NCBI RefSeq assembly: GCF_000768315.1
Contig: NZ_AQQX01000001.1
Location: forward strand, 558,001 to 622,000
Origin: Pseudooceanicola atlanticus
GTDB taxonomy: Bacteria; Pseudomonadota; Alphaproteobacteria; Rhodobacterales; Rhodobacteraceae
DNA length: 64,000 nt
Reading direction: 5' to 3'
Of the stretch, positions 52,218-61,130 are shown piece by piece (positions within the stretch are counted from its first letter, which is position 1; each line of letters starts with the position of its first letter). The notes beneath the pieces were generated by a model. It was given only the letters and a program-made list of their open reading frames with translations. It made no database searches and was not told the DNA's origin. Position numbers and translations under genes: made by a program.

Positions 52218-52385
52218 ATGGCGAAGCCGACGACCATCAAGATCCGTCTGAACTCGACCGCGGGCACGGGCCATTTCTACGTGACCAAGAAGAACGCGCG
52301 AACCATGACCGAAAAGATGACCGTACGTAAGTACGATCCGGTGGCGCGCAAACACGTCGAGTATAAAGAAGGCAAAATCAAGTAA
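52218..52385 (+). CDS. rpmG: 50S ribosomal protein L33
   Basis: A 55-residue ribosomal protein from ATG at 52218 to TAA at 52383-52385. It begins [20 protein letters not shown] and ends VEYKEGKIK, and lacks the zinc cysteines, so it is the C-minus form typical of proteobacteria. CAGGAGACAAG gives the ribosome site. Monocistronic, with its own promoter and terminator. Confidence 0.97.
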   Translation: MAKPTTIKIRLNSTAGTGHFYVTKKNARTMTEKMTVRKYDPVARKHVEYKEGKIK

Positions 52386-52411
52386 GCCCTTCGAAATACG
52401 AAGAAAGACGA

Positions 52412-52440
52412 AGCCGCGCCGCAGAGCGCGGCTTTTTCTT
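52412..52440 (+). terminator. Rho-independent terminator of rpmG
   Basis: Stem AGCCGCGC/GCGCGGCT with a CGCAGA loop, followed by TTTTCTTTTT. It starts 27 bases after the rpmG stop. Confidence 0.93.
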
Positions 52441-52488
52441 TTTCGGGCCGCGCCCTGTCTCCCTCACCGACACGGACAGGAGCCCCCG

Positions 52489-53043
52489 ATGCCCCATCTC
52501 AACCCTTCCCACGCCCCGCTTGCGCCACCCGGCGCCGATCTGGCCGATATCGAAATCCGGCCCGCCATGCCCGCCGATACCGAGGGCGTCAGCCGCCTTC
52601 TGGCACGGTCCTACCGGGCGCTTCTGGCTCCGGATTATGACCCGGCCCTGCTGCGCGACGTGCTGCCCCTGATCGGGCAGGCGAACCCCAGGCTCTTGAA
52701 TTGCGGCACCTATTTCGTCGCGGAGCAGGGGGAGCGCATCCTGGCGGCAGGCGGCTGGACCGATGTGACCCCGCATGGACGCCCGGGCCAGCCCGGCGTC
52801 GGTCACATCCGTCACGTCGCCACCGATCCCGACATCGCCCGCCGGGGCATCGGGGCGCGGCTGATGGCACGGGTCCTGCGCTCGGCCGCGGCGGCCGGCA
52901 TGGACGACCTGCGCTGCCAGAGCACCCTGACCGCCGCGCCCTTCTACGAAAGCCTGGGCTTCACCTCGCTGGGCCGGATCGACGTGCGGTTCCCGACCGG
53001 CGCGCTCTTCCCCGCGATCCAGATGCGCCGGGTCAGCGGTTAA
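52489..53043 (+). CDS. GNAT family N-acetyltransferase
   Basis: A 184-residue acetyltransferase. After a proline-rich lead, IEIRPAMPADTEGVSRLLARSY is the alpha1 region, VGHIRHVATDPDIARRGIGARLMARV the acetyl-CoA loop (R-R-G-I-G-A pattern), and APFYESLGFTSLG the C-terminal helix. Substrate unknown. Single gene downstream of the rpmG terminator. ATG at 52489 after GACAGGAGC. Confidence 0.88.
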   Translation: MPHLNPSHAPLAPPGADLADIEIRPAMPADTEGVSRLLARSYRALLAPDYDPALLRDVLPLIGQANPRLLNCGTYFVAEQGERILAAGGWTDVTPHGRPGQPGVGHIRHVATDPDIARRGIGARLMARVLRSAAAAGMDDLRCQSTLTAAPFYESLGFTSLGRIDVRFPTGALFPAIQMRRVSG

Positions 53044-53281
53044 CGAACCATTCGCAGGGCGGGCGGGGGCGGTGCCCCGTCCGTCCCGCGAATCGCCCCG
53101 AAAGCCCGGGTTAACAAGGCCAGGAAGGCCGAAACCGGTATCGGCATCGCGTCGGTATCACGTCGGCATTGCGTCGGTGCCGTGCCCTCCGACCCCATGG
53201 TTAACGCGCCGCGCGCGGCCCCGCCGCGCAACGCCCCCCGGCATCCAGGTGCCACGCCGCCGGACCCACGCCGCCCCCCTG

Positions 53282-53308
53282 CTTCATCTTGCCAGAAATA
53301 CTCCGGGG
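53282..53308. repeat. Palindromic extragenic repeat, third copy (reverse)
   Basis: CTTCATCTTGCC, two divergent bases, then AAATACTCC. It matches the reverse complement of 8276-8308 and 9628-9660 over about 24 bases. It lies in the 411-base gene-free gap 53044-53454 between convergent genes, a gap otherwise GC-rich and without other recognised content except the terminator at 53394. Confidence 0.7.
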
Positions 53309-53393
53309 TAGCGCCCAAAGCGCAGCTTTGGGGGCAAGGGGCAGCGCCCCTTTCCGCACTCTCCGCCCGCGCAACGCCGACCGGGACGTGCCA

Positions 53394-53424
53394 AAGCAAA
53401 AGGGCCGGTCCAATGGACCGGCCC
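53394..53424 (-). terminator. Rho-independent terminator of the Bax inhibitor-1 gene
   Basis: Ten-pair stem GGGCCGGTCC/GGACCGGCCC with a 3-base loop, read leftward into UUUUGCUUU. It starts 31 bases after the gene's stop. Confidence 0.88.
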
Positions 53425-53454
53425 CCAGGCATTCTGTCGATGTTCAGCGCAGGC

Positions 53455-54192
53455 TTATTCGCGATTGCCCAGCAGCTGCAGCAGGAACATGAACATGTTG
53501 ATGAAGTCGAGATACAGACGCAGAGCGCCCATGATCGCGGCCTTGCCCAGCCATTCGCTGTCGCCGTGGCCGGCATGCTGCACGTATTCGTTCTTGATCG
53601 ACTGCGTGTCATAGGCGGTCAGACCGGCAAAGATCAGCACGCCGATGATGGTGATCGCGAAATGCAGCGCCGAGGAGGCGATGAAGAGGTTGATGATCGA
53701 GGCCACGATCAGGCCGATCACGCCCATCATCAGGAAGGTGCCCATGCCCGACAGGTCACGCTTGGTCACGTAGCCATAGAGCGACAGGCCGGCAAAGGCG
53801 ATCGCCGTCACCAGGAAGACCTGCGCGATGGAGAAGCCGGTGAAGGCCACGAAGATCCAGGCCATGGACAGGCCCATCACGGCCGCGAAGCCATAGAAGA
53901 AGACCTGCGCGCCGGCGGCGGACAGTTTGTTGATGGCCGCGCCGAAGGCGAAGACCATGATCAGCGGGGCGAACATGACGATCCAGCCAAGGATGTTCGG
54001 CTGCAGCGTCGCGGGATCGCGGAACACGCTCAGCAGGGCGGGGCTGGTGCCCACGGCCCAGGCCACCAGGAAGGTCAGCAGCATGCCGACCGACATGGTG
54101 CCGTACACCTTGTTCATGTGGGCGCGAAGTCCCTCATCGATGGCGGCGGAGCGGGAGCCGGCCGCAGCGCGCATCGTGTTGTATTCAGCCAT
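53455..54192 (-). CDS. Bax inhibitor-1 (YccA/YbhL) family membrane protein
   Basis: A 245-residue inner-membrane protein with seven hydrophobic segments. AHMNKVYGTMSVGMLLTFLVAW opens the domain; GFAAVMGLSMAWIF and the final helices with LTAYDTQSIKNEYVQHA contain the acidic residues that in BsYetJ gate a calcium leak. ATG at 54192 follows GGAGGCTTCAA. Role in bacteria is not settled; calcium flux or protease interaction are suggested for relatives. Confidence 0.93.
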   Translation of the reverse strand: MAEYNTMRAAAGSRSAAIDEGLRAHMNKVYGTMSVGMLLTFLVAWAVGTSPALLSVFRDPATLQPNILGWIVMFAPLIMVFAFGAAINKLSAAGAQVFFYGFAAVMGLSMAWIFVAFTGFSIAQVFLVTAIAFAGLSLYGYVTKRDLSGMGTFLMMGVIGLIVASIINLFIASSALHFAITIIGVLIFAGLTAYDTQSIKNEYVQHAGHGDSEWLGKAAIMGALRLYLDFINMFMFLLQLLGNRE

Positions 54193-54444
54193 TGAAGCCT
54201 CCGAAAGGTTGAACTCAGCCCCCCGGATGTAGGGGATTGGACCTAATATCGGTGAGGCAGGGTCCGTTTTCAAGATGAACAGGAGGCTGCGCAAAAGATT
54301 TGCCTGACAAACACGTTACCCGATGAAGGTGCAATCGCGTCTGCCAGGCGAGTCTGGGGGACAATAATGTTGAAAGGGGTGTGAGTGGGCGGTTCGTGAG
54401 GGGCGTCGGCAAGGGCCGGTCGGGAAAATTCCGACCGGTCGGGA

Positions 54445-54657
54445 TCACTTCAGCCAGTTTGCCGGCACGTCCCAGATCGGGCGCGATGCCTCGCGGCGCG
54501 CCTGCGCCTGGGTCAGGCCGATATCGGCGAGCGCGCGGTCATCGAGCTGCGACAGCGCGGTGCGCGAGCGGCCAAGCGCCAGCATGGAGAAGGTGGCCGC
54601 GATGAAGGACACGGCGCGGGGCGTGCGGAGGGACGTGGTGTGGGACAGGGACGACAT
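54445..54657 (-). CDS. DUF1127 small protein
   Basis: A 70-residue protein ending in the DUF1127 (YjiS-like) helix-turn motif: RTALSQLDDRALADIGLTQA, then RREASRPIWDVP. The first 25 residues are extra and hydrophobic at the end. ATG at 54657 is used; the longer frame upstream has no similarity. DUF1127 proteins act in RNA turnover, phosphate and arginine metabolism in Agrobacterium and Rhodobacter. Divergent from the LysR gene across 125 AT-rich bases. Confidence 0.88.
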   Translation of the reverse strand: MSSLSHTTSLRTPRAVSFIAATFSMLALGRSRTALSQLDDRALADIGLTQAQARREASRPIWDVPANWLK

Positions 54658-54782
54658 CGTTTTAGCCTTTCGATTCGGTGATGCAATTTTCCGTCTTGAT
54701 GATTTATGTTGATGTATATGGTCGATTATGATCAATATTGTAAATGAATGTTACTTAGGCTTTTCATCACGGGAGTTGATGG

Positions 54783-55676
54783 ATGAGGAATCTGGACATG
54801 ACCGCCCTGCGCAGTTTCGTGGCCGTGGCCGACCATGGCGGCGTCACCCGGGCGGCAGGCGTGCTGAATTTCACCCAATCCGCGGTATCCATGCAGTTGA
54901 AACGGCTGGAAGAAATGCTGGACGTCACCCTGCTGGACCGGTCCAACCGCAAGATCGCCCTGACCCCGACCGGCGAACAGCTTCTGGGCTATGCGCGGCG
55001 CATCATCGACATGAATGACGAGGCGATGTCGCGACTGACCAGCGATGTTTTCGAGGGCGAGATCACGATCGGCGTGCCGCATGACATCGTCTACCCGGTG
55101 ATTCCCCGGGTGCTGCACCGCTTCAACGCGGAATTCCCGCGGATGCGGGTGCACCTGGTGTCGGCCTACACATCAAAGCTGAAGGCGGATTTCGAACGCG
55201 GCCAGGCCGACGTGATCCTGACCACCGAAACCACTCCCGGCGCGGAGGCCGAGGTTCTGGACGAACGGCCCATGTGCTGGATCGGCGCGCCGGGCGGATC
55301 GGCCTGGCGGCAACGGCCGCTTCGTTATGCCTCGGCGCGCAACTGCATCTTCCGCGGCGACGCGATCCGGGCGCTCGAGAAGGCCGGCATCGACTGGGAA
55401 AGCGCGGTGGAGACAGAGCAGGACCGCACCGTGGAGGCGACGATCTCGGCCGATCTGGCCGTCTGCGCGATGATCGAGGGGACGGAGCCGCCGCATCTGG
55501 CGCGGATCGACCATAACGGCGAATTGCCCGCGCTGGGGATGCAGAAGATCTCGATGTACGTGCAGGATCGCGGCGCCGGCCAGGTGCTTGAGCGGCTGGC
55601 GGCGATGCTGCGGGCGGGCTTTACCGGCGAGGCACTGCGCCCCGCCTATTCCGAGCCGATGGCTAAAGCCGGATGA
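54783..55676 (+). CDS. LysR family transcriptional regulator
   Basis: A 297-residue LTTR. DNA-binding domain: LRSFVAVADHGGVTRAAGVLNFTQSAVSMQLKRLE-like start, read here in parts as TRAAGVLNFTQSAVSMQLKR. Effector domain begins GEITIGVPHDIVYP and has PRMRVHLVSAYTSKL and ERGQADVILTTE. It resembles regulators that control adjacent divergent genes, here DUF1127, but the target is not proved. Its 3' end overlaps the convergent quinone oxidoreductase gene by 14 bases. Confidence 0.93.
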   Translation: MRNLDMTALRSFVAVADHGGVTRAAGVLNFTQSAVSMQLKRLEEMLDVTLLDRSNRKIALTPTGEQLLGYARRIIDMNDEAMSRLTSDVFEGEITIGVPHDIVYPVIPRVLHRFNAEFPRMRVHLVSAYTSKLKADFERGQADVILTTETTPGAEAEVLDERPMCWIGAPGGSAWRQRPLRYASARNCIFRGDAIRALEKAGIDWESAVETEQDRTVEATISADLAVCAMIEGTEPPHLARIDHNGELPALGMQKISMYVQDRGAGQVLERLAAMLRAGFTGEALRPAYSEPMAKAG

Positions 55677-56622
55677 CGACCTTGCCGGTCGAGGCGCGGG
55701 AGCGCAGCAGCTCCAGCCCCTCGGCGGCCTGTTCCAGCGGCAGGACGTGGCTGATATGGGGCTTGATCCGCCCCTCGGCCGCCCATTGGAACAGCGTGGC
55801 GAGACTGTCGGTGACCACCTTGGGTCGGAAGGTCATGTAGCCGCCCCAGTAGAATCCCAGGACGTCGATATTCTTGACCAGCAGGTGATTGGCCGGGATT
55901 TGCGGCACGTCGCCCGAGGCATGGCCGATTGCCAATAGGCGTCCTTCGGGGTTCATCGCGCGGAATGCGGCGCGGAAAAGATCGCCGCCCACGGCATCAT
56001 AGACCACGTCGGCGCGGCCCAGTTCGATCAGCTTGGCGCGCAGGTCGGGGGTTTCGGCGTCGATCACGTGATCGGCTCCGGCCTGTTTCGCGATGGCGAG
56101 CTTGTCTGCGCCACGGGCCACGGCGATCACCCGCGCGCCCATCAGCTTGCCCAGTTCCACCGCCGTCAGACCGACGCCACCGGCCGCGCCGAGCACGACC
56201 AACGTCTCACCCGGCTGCAACCTTGCCTTGTGATCGAGCGCCACGTGGCTGGTGCCGTAGGCGATCTGAAGCGCGGCCGCAGTATCCATGTCCACTTCGT
56301 CGGGCAGGGGGACGATACGGTCGGCCGGGTAGACCCCGTAATCGGCCAGCCCGCCGGAGCCGCCGAAGACCGCCACACGCGTACCGGGTGCCGGGCCGTC
56401 GACATCGGGGCCGAGCGCATCGACGATTCCCGCCGCTTCCATTCCCAGGGTGAAGGGCGGTTCCGGATTGTCCTGATAGCGTCCCTTGATCATGAGAAGG
56501 TCGGCGAAGTTCAATCCGCAGGCCTGATTGCGCAGGCGCACCTCACCAGGCCCAGGGCTGCATTCCTGTATACTGGCCAGAGACGGCGCATTATTAATCG
56601 CGGTGACTTGAAAGGCTCTCAT
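55663..56622 (-). CDS. NADPH:quinone oxidoreductase family protein (zinc-free MDR)
   Basis: A 319-residue medium-chain dehydrogenase. Segments MRAFQVTAINNAPSLAS, RLRNQACGLNFADLLMIKGRY and GMEAAGIVDALGPDVDG are the catalytic domain; VVLGAAGGVGLTAVELGKL the cofactor loop. No structural zinc cysteines. It ends ASTGKVVIRL. Likely reduces quinones or enoyl groups with NADPH. Convergent with the LysR gene. Confidence 0.93.
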   Translation of the reverse strand: MRAFQVTAINNAPSLASIQECSPGPGEVRLRNQACGLNFADLLMIKGRYQDNPEPPFTLGMEAAGIVDALGPDVDGPAPGTRVAVFGGSGGLADYGVYPADRIVPLPDEVDMDTAAALQIAYGTSHVALDHKARLQPGETLVVLGAAGGVGLTAVELGKLMGARVIAVARGADKLAIAKQAGADHVIDAETPDLRAKLIELGRADVVYDAVGGDLFRAAFRAMNPEGRLLAIGHASGDVPQIPANHLLVKNIDVLGFYWGGYMTFRPKVVTDSLATLFQWAAEGRIKPHISHVLPLEQAAEGLELLRSRASTGKVVIRL

Positions 56623-56929
56623 TTAGACCTCGATTCGACTGATTCGCCAATCAGTTATCGTTTGGAGGAAAAAACAGGCAAGTCTCTGCCGTGGGGTCAA
56701 TTCGTACACAAACACCATGATTGTTGACCCATAGTCATCTTTTGCAGTGTTTACCCTAACGTCACTCTTTGGCGACGGAAGCCAATTCTCTTGCGGAATG
56801 GTCCGAAGATGATAACCTTCGGTAACCCTTTTGGGGTAAGTTGATGGTAGGCACAACCATCGGTGGAAAAGTGTCAATTGGGGCAAGTTGGGTAAAATTT
56901 CCCTGTAAGCTATATTGAGGAGCAGAGTG
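56623..56929. other. Gene-free divergent promoter region with inverted repeat
   Basis: A 307-base gap between divergent genes, richer in A/T than its neighbours. It contains the perfect dyad ACTGATT-CGCC-AATCAGT at 56638-56655, close to the start of the leftward quinone oxidoreductase, and TAACCC-TTTT-GGGGTA (one mismatch) at 56823-56838 towards the PraR-like gene. Both are operator-like. No coding sequence is supported. Confidence 0.45.
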
Positions 56930-57298
56930 ATGACGCACCCTGTCGACGTTCATGTTGGAAAACGCATTCGCCATCGGCGATGGCTTGTTGGCATGACGCA
57001 GCAACAACTGGCAGAACGTGTGGGCATCAAGTTCCAGCAGATCCAGAAGTACGAAACCGGTGCGAACCGGGTGAGTGCATCGCGGCTGTGGGACATCGCT
57101 GATGCACTGGAAGTCCCGGTCAGTTTCTTCTTCGAGGGACTGAACGAGGAAGAGGAAGCCAAGACCAGCAGCAAGGTCCCGGCCGATATCCTTGGCGACA
57201 AGGAAGCGCTGGACCTGGTCCGATCCTATTACGCGATCCCCGAGGCGCAGCGCCGCCGTCTGTTCGAACTTGCCCGCGTGTTGAGCGACGTGGCCTGA
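56930..57298 (+). CDS. XRE-type helix-turn-helix regulator, PraR/PhrR-like
   Basis: A 122-residue DNA-binding protein. VGKRIRHRRWLVGMTQQQLAERVG and KFQQIQKYETGANRVSASRL form the HTH; SFFFEGLNEEEEA links it to a C-terminal helical part. The VDVHVGKRIRxRR opening and FQQIQKYExGxNRV are shared with PraR and PhrR of rhizobia, which repress attachment and quorum-sensing genes. ATG at 56930 follows TTGAGGAGCAGAG. Function in this organism is not known. Confidence 0.9.
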   Translation: MTHPVDVHVGKRIRHRRWLVGMTQQQLAERVGIKFQQIQKYETGANRVSASRLWDIADALEVPVSFFFEGLNEEEEAKTSSKVPADILGDKEALDLVRSYYAIPEAQRRRLFELARVLSDVA

Positions 57299-57332
57299 AA
57301 GCCGGACAGACCGACAGGTCAGCTGTGAAGGG

Positions 57333-57354
57333 GGGCGCCAGTGGCGCCCTTTTT
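57333..57354 (+). terminator. Rho-independent terminator of the PraR-like gene
   Basis: Stem GGGCGCC/GGCGCCC with an AGT loop, followed by TTTTTG. It lies 35 bases after the stop. Confidence 0.9.
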
Positions 57355-57404
57355 GTTTGCCCGGCCCCGCCCACGCGGATAGCTGGGAGGAAACAGGAGG
57401 CCCC

Positions 57405-58193
57405 ATGGATCAGCAGGATATCATCGACACGGCGCACGAGATGGCCGATGCGGCGCGCGCGGCCATTCTTCCCTATTTCCGGGCGCGGGATCTGAGCGCG
57501 GACAACAAGCTGGCCGAGGGGTTCGACCCGGTCACCGTGGCCGACCGCGCCGCCGAAGAGGCGATGCGCGCCGTGCTGGCCCGCCGCCGCCCCGCCGACG
57601 CGATCCTGGGCGAGGAGTTCGGCGCGCAGGACGGCACGAGCGGCCTGACCTGGGTGCTGGACCCGATTGACGGCACCCGCGCCTTCATCGCCGGCACCCC
57701 GACATGGGGCGTGCTGATCGCGGTGTCGGATGCGTCCGGGCCGGTCTACGGGATCGTCGACCAGCCCTATATCGGTGAACGGTTCGAGGGGGGCTTCGGC
57801 CTGGCCCGCGCCACCGGCCCGCAGGGCAGCTGGCCGTTGAAAACCGGCGGGACGCAGACCCTGTCGGAGGCGATTCTCTTTACCACTTTCCCCGAGGTCG
57901 GCAGCCAGGCGGAGGGCGCGGCATTTCACGCCGTCGCCGCGCAGGCCAAGCTGACCCGCTACGGGATGGATTGCTATGCCTATGCGCTTCTGGCCTCGGG
58001 CCATGTGGACCTGGTGATCGAGGCAGGGCTGCAATCCTATGACATCCAGGGGCCGATGGCCGTGGTGCAGGCGGCGGGCGGCATCGTCACCGACTGGACC
58101 GGCGGGCCGGTGCATATGGGGGGCCGGGTTATCGCCGCCGCCAACCCGTCGCTGCATGCGGCCGCGCTGGCCATCCTGTCCGAGGCCGAGTGA
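57405..58193 (+). CDS. hisN: Histidinol-phosphatase, inositol monophosphatase family
   Basis: A 262-residue Mg-dependent phosphatase. Metal-binding motifs: ILGEEFG, LDPIDGTRAFIAGTPTWG and the later IQGPMAVVQAAGGIVTDW. The TRAFIxGTPTWG form is characteristic of HisN, which removes phosphate from L-histidinol phosphate, rather than general inositol phosphatases. ATG at 57405 follows AACAGGAGGC. No other his genes are nearby, as is often so in this group. Confidence 0.85.
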   Translation: MDQQDIIDTAHEMADAARAAILPYFRARDLSADNKLAEGFDPVTVADRAAEEAMRAVLARRRPADAILGEEFGAQDGTSGLTWVLDPIDGTRAFIAGTPTWGVLIAVSDASGPVYGIVDQPYIGERFEGGFGLARATGPQGSWPLKTGGTQTLSEAILFTTFPEVGSQAEGAAFHAVAAQAKLTRYGMDCYAYALLASGHVDLVIEAGLQSYDIQGPMAVVQAAGGIVTDWTGGPVHMGGRVIAAANPSLHAAALAILSEAE

Positions 58194-58236
58194 CCCTATA
58201 GCCCTTTAGCCCCACAGCAGCCCGAGGAGCCCGCCA

Positions 58237-59580
58237 ATGTCCGACCCTGCCGCAGAAATCCTGATCCGGGGTGCCCGTACGATCCTGACCATGGACGATG
58301 ACCGGCGGGAGCTGTCGGGTGCGGATATCCGGATCCGCGATGGTGTGATCGCCGAGATCGGTGAGGGGCTGACCTCGGATGGTGAGGTGATTCTGGCGGG
58401 TGATACCGTGGTGACGCCGGGCCTGGTGAACACCCACCACCATCTGTACCAGACGCTGACCAAGGCGGTGCCGGGGGGGCAGGATGCGCTTCTGTTCGGC
58501 TGGCTCAAGACGCTTTACCCGATCTGGTCGCGATTCGGGCCCGAAGAGATGCATGTCTCGGCCTTGGCCGGCCTGGCGGAGCTGGTCCTGTCGGGCTGCA
58601 CCCTGACCTCGGATCACCTGTACCTTTACCCGAATGGCGCGCGGCTGGACGACACGATCGCGGCGGCGCGCGAGATCGGGATGCGGTTCCACCCGACCCG
58701 TGGGTCCATGTCCATCGGCGAAAGCGCGGGCGGGTTGCCGCCCGATGCGCTGGTCGAACAGGAAGCGGCAATCCTCGACGATTGCATCCGGGTGATCGAC
58801 GCCTTTCACGACCCGCGCGAGGGCGCGATGGTGCGGGTTGGCGTGGCGCCCTGTTCGCCCTTCTCGGTCTCTCGCGAGCTGATGCGAGATGCGGCGATTC
58901 TGGCGCGGGACAAGGGGGTGATGCTGCACACCCACCTGGCCGAGAATGACGAGGATATCGCCTATTCGCTGGCGCAGTTCGGCTGCCGTCCCGGCCAATA
59001 TGCCGAGGATCTGGGCTGGACCGGCCCCGATGTCTGGCATGCCCATTGCGTCAAGCTGGACGGGGCCGAGATCGACCTGTTCGCCGGATCGCGCACCGGC
59101 GTCGCGCATTGCCCCTGTTCCAATTGCCGCCTCGGCTCCGGCATCGCGCCGGTGCGTGCGATGCGGGATGCGGGCGTGCCGGTGGGGCTGGGCGTGGACG
59201 GATCGGCCTCCAACGACATGGGGCAGCTGATCGGCGAGGCGCGGCAGGCGATGCTGTTGCAGCGGGTGTCGCTGGGCGCGGACGCGATGTCGGCCCGCGA
59301 GGCGCTGGAGATCGCGACGCGCGGCGGCGCGGATGTGCTGGGCCGCCCCGATTGCGGCCGGATTGCCGTGGGCGCGCGGGGCGACGTGGCTTTGTGGGAC
59401 GTGTCGGGCGTCGAGAGCGTCGGGTCCTGGGACCCGGCGGCGCTGCTGCTGGCCGGGCCGCAGCGGGTGCGGGATCTGTTCGTCGAGGGCCGCCAGGTGG
59501 TGCGCGACGGGCATGTCGTGACGCTTGATCTGCCGGCGGTGGTGGCGCGGGCGAATACGCTGGCGCGGGCGCTGGTCTGA
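58237..59580 (+). CDS. 8-oxoguanine deaminase
   Basis: A 447-residue zinc amidohydrolase that converts 8-oxoguanine to urate. VTPGLVNTHHHLYQTLTKAVP holds the HxH and the aromatic-amide region of the 8-oxoguanine deaminase subgroup; HTHLAEN, HAHCVKLDGAEI and GVDGSASNDMGQL follow with the remaining metal and catalytic residues. The THHHLYQTLTKA pattern separates it from guanine deaminase, encoded convergently next to it. Chlorohydrolase-like relatives such as AtzB are a less likely alternative. Confidence 0.87.
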   Translation: MSDPAAEILIRGARTILTMDDDRRELSGADIRIRDGVIAEIGEGLTSDGEVILAGDTVVTPGLVNTHHHLYQTLTKAVPGGQDALLFGWLKTLYPIWSRFGPEEMHVSALAGLAELVLSGCTLTSDHLYLYPNGARLDDTIAAAREIGMRFHPTRGSMSIGESAGGLPPDALVEQEAAILDDCIRVIDAFHDPREGAMVRVGVAPCSPFSVSRELMRDAAILARDKGVMLHTHLAENDEDIAYSLAQFGCRPGQYAEDLGWTGPDVWHAHCVKLDGAEIDLFAGSRTGVAHCPCSNCRLGSGIAPVRAMRDAGVPVGLGVDGSASNDMGQLIGEARQAMLLQRVSLGADAMSAREALEIATRGGADVLGRPDCGRIAVGARGDVALWDVSGVESVGSWDPAALLLAGPQRVRDLFVEGRQVVRDGHVVTLDLPAVVARANTLARALV

Positions 59581-59695
59581 GGGGGGGCGGTTGCGACGCT
59601 GGCCGTGAGGGCGCCGTCATGGTTGGGTGGCGCCGCCTTGGTGCCGTTCGGGGCTAAGTTGCTGATTGGGTTTTTTCGCGGGGCGGCTGCCCCGC

Positions 59696-60985
59696 TCACA
59701 CCACCTTGCCGTTGACCCAGGTGGCGCGCACGGCGCGGTCATCGCCCATCATGATCGTCGCGAAGAGTTCTTCCCAGCTGTCCTCGGCGCGGGCAGAGCG
59801 TTGGGCGATGGCGGGGGTGGAGGAGAGGTCGAGCACACAGAGATCGGCCTCCATCCCGCGGGCCAGGGCGCCGACGCGGCGGTCGAGCTTGAGCGCCGTG
59901 GCAGACCCGGCGGTCGCCAGCCAGATCAGCTGTGCCGCGTGCAGGGGCGTACCGCGCAGCTGGCCGATCTCGTAGGCGGCGGCCATGGTGCGCAGCATCG
60001 AGAAGGAGGACCCGCCGCCGGTATCGGTGGCCAGCCCGATCCGGTGTCCTTCGTCCATCAGCCCGTTCATGTCGAATAGCCCCGAGCCGATGAAGGTGTT
60101 CGAGGTCGGGCAATGGACCAGCGCCGCGCCGACCTCTCTCAGCCGGTCGCGTTCGCGTGGCTCCAGGTGGATGGCGTGACCGTAGAGCCCGTTTTCACCC
60201 AGCAGGCCATGCGCCTCGTAGGTGTCGAGGTAATCGCGGGCCTCGGGGAAGAGCGATTTGACCCAGGCGATTTCGTCGGTCTGTTCCGAAAGGTGCGTCT
60301 GCATCAGGCAATCGGGGTTCTCGGCCCAGAGCGCGCCCATGGCCTGCAACTGATCGGGCGTCGAGGTGGGGGAGAACCGCGGCGTGATCGCGTAGGACAG
60401 CCGATCAACCCCGTGCCATTTCGCCAGCAGCGCCTTGCTGTCGTCATAGGCCGTTTGCGCGGTGTCCCGCAGACCCTCGGGCGCGTTGCGGTCCATGCAG
60501 GTCTTGCCGCCGACGACGCGCATGTTGCGGGCCTGCGCCTCGGTAAAGAAGGCGTCCACGGAGTCGGGGTGGATCGTGCAGAAGGAACAGACCGTCGTCG
60601 TGCCATGGGCCGTGACCAGGTCGAAATAGCGCGCGGCGATTTCGGCGGCATAGGCGGGATCGCCGAAGCGCATCTCTTCGGGGAAGGTGTAGCTGTTGAG
60701 CCAGTCGATCAGCCGCTTGCCCCAGGACGCGATGATGGCGGTCTGCGGGAAATGCACATGGGCGTCGATGAAACCGGGGCAGATCAGGTCCGAGCCATAG
60801 GCGATTTCGGTGGCCACCGGATAGGCCATGCGCATCTGTTCCGCCGGCCCCAGATCCGAAATGCGCCCGGCCTCGATCAGCAGGCCCCACTTGTCCTCGA
60901 TCTTCAGCGCGTCCTCTGGCGGGGCGTCGAAGGGATTGTCCAGAACGCGCAGGACGCGCCCGGTCAGAAGGGTGGGGTCAGGCAT
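59696..60985 (-). CDS. guaD: Guanine deaminase
   Basis: A 429-residue zinc amidohydrolase giving xanthine from guanine. CPGFIDAHVHFPQT carries the HxH; SYTFPEEMRFGDPAYA is specific to guanine deaminases; MQTHLSEQTDE, GHAIHLEPRERDRL and GLATDTGGGSSFSML complete the site. Convergent with the 8-oxoguanine deaminase gene; both feed xanthine or urate catabolism. The BMP-type importer at 41-45.7 kb could supply substrates. Confidence 0.94.
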   Translation of the reverse strand: MPDPTLLTGRVLRVLDNPFDAPPEDALKIEDKWGLLIEAGRISDLGPAEQMRMAYPVATEIAYGSDLICPGFIDAHVHFPQTAIIASWGKRLIDWLNSYTFPEEMRFGDPAYAAEIAARYFDLVTAHGTTTVCSFCTIHPDSVDAFFTEAQARNMRVVGGKTCMDRNAPEGLRDTAQTAYDDSKALLAKWHGVDRLSYAITPRFSPTSTPDQLQAMGALWAENPDCLMQTHLSEQTDEIAWVKSLFPEARDYLDTYEAHGLLGENGLYGHAIHLEPRERDRLREVGAALVHCPTSNTFIGSGLFDMNGLMDEGHRIGLATDTGGGSSFSMLRTMAAAYEIGQLRGTPLHAAQLIWLATAGSATALKLDRRVGALARGMEADLCVLDLSSTPAIAQRSARAEDSWEELFATIMMGDDRAVRATWVNGKVV

Positions 60986-61130
60986 GCAGATGTCTCCGGT
61001 TCCGCGGTGCAGCGTAGCGCGGCGGCGTCAGCAGGTAAACGGGACAAACGAAGCGGTGAAATCGACCGATCCGCCATTGTTTTCGGTTCTTTTCCTCTCC
61101 TATGGTCCGGATCAGCAGAAGGAGCGCGGC

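Noticed and set aside
53182-54195. 337-residue ORF on the plus strand
   Set aside because: Antisense to the Bax inhibitor-1 gene and rich in H, D and Q, with no family resemblance.
59581-59695. GCGGGGC/GCCCCGC hairpin before the guaD stop
   Set aside because: Overlaps the guaD stop codon and is preceded rather than followed by T residues in the plus direction, so it is not a convincing terminator.
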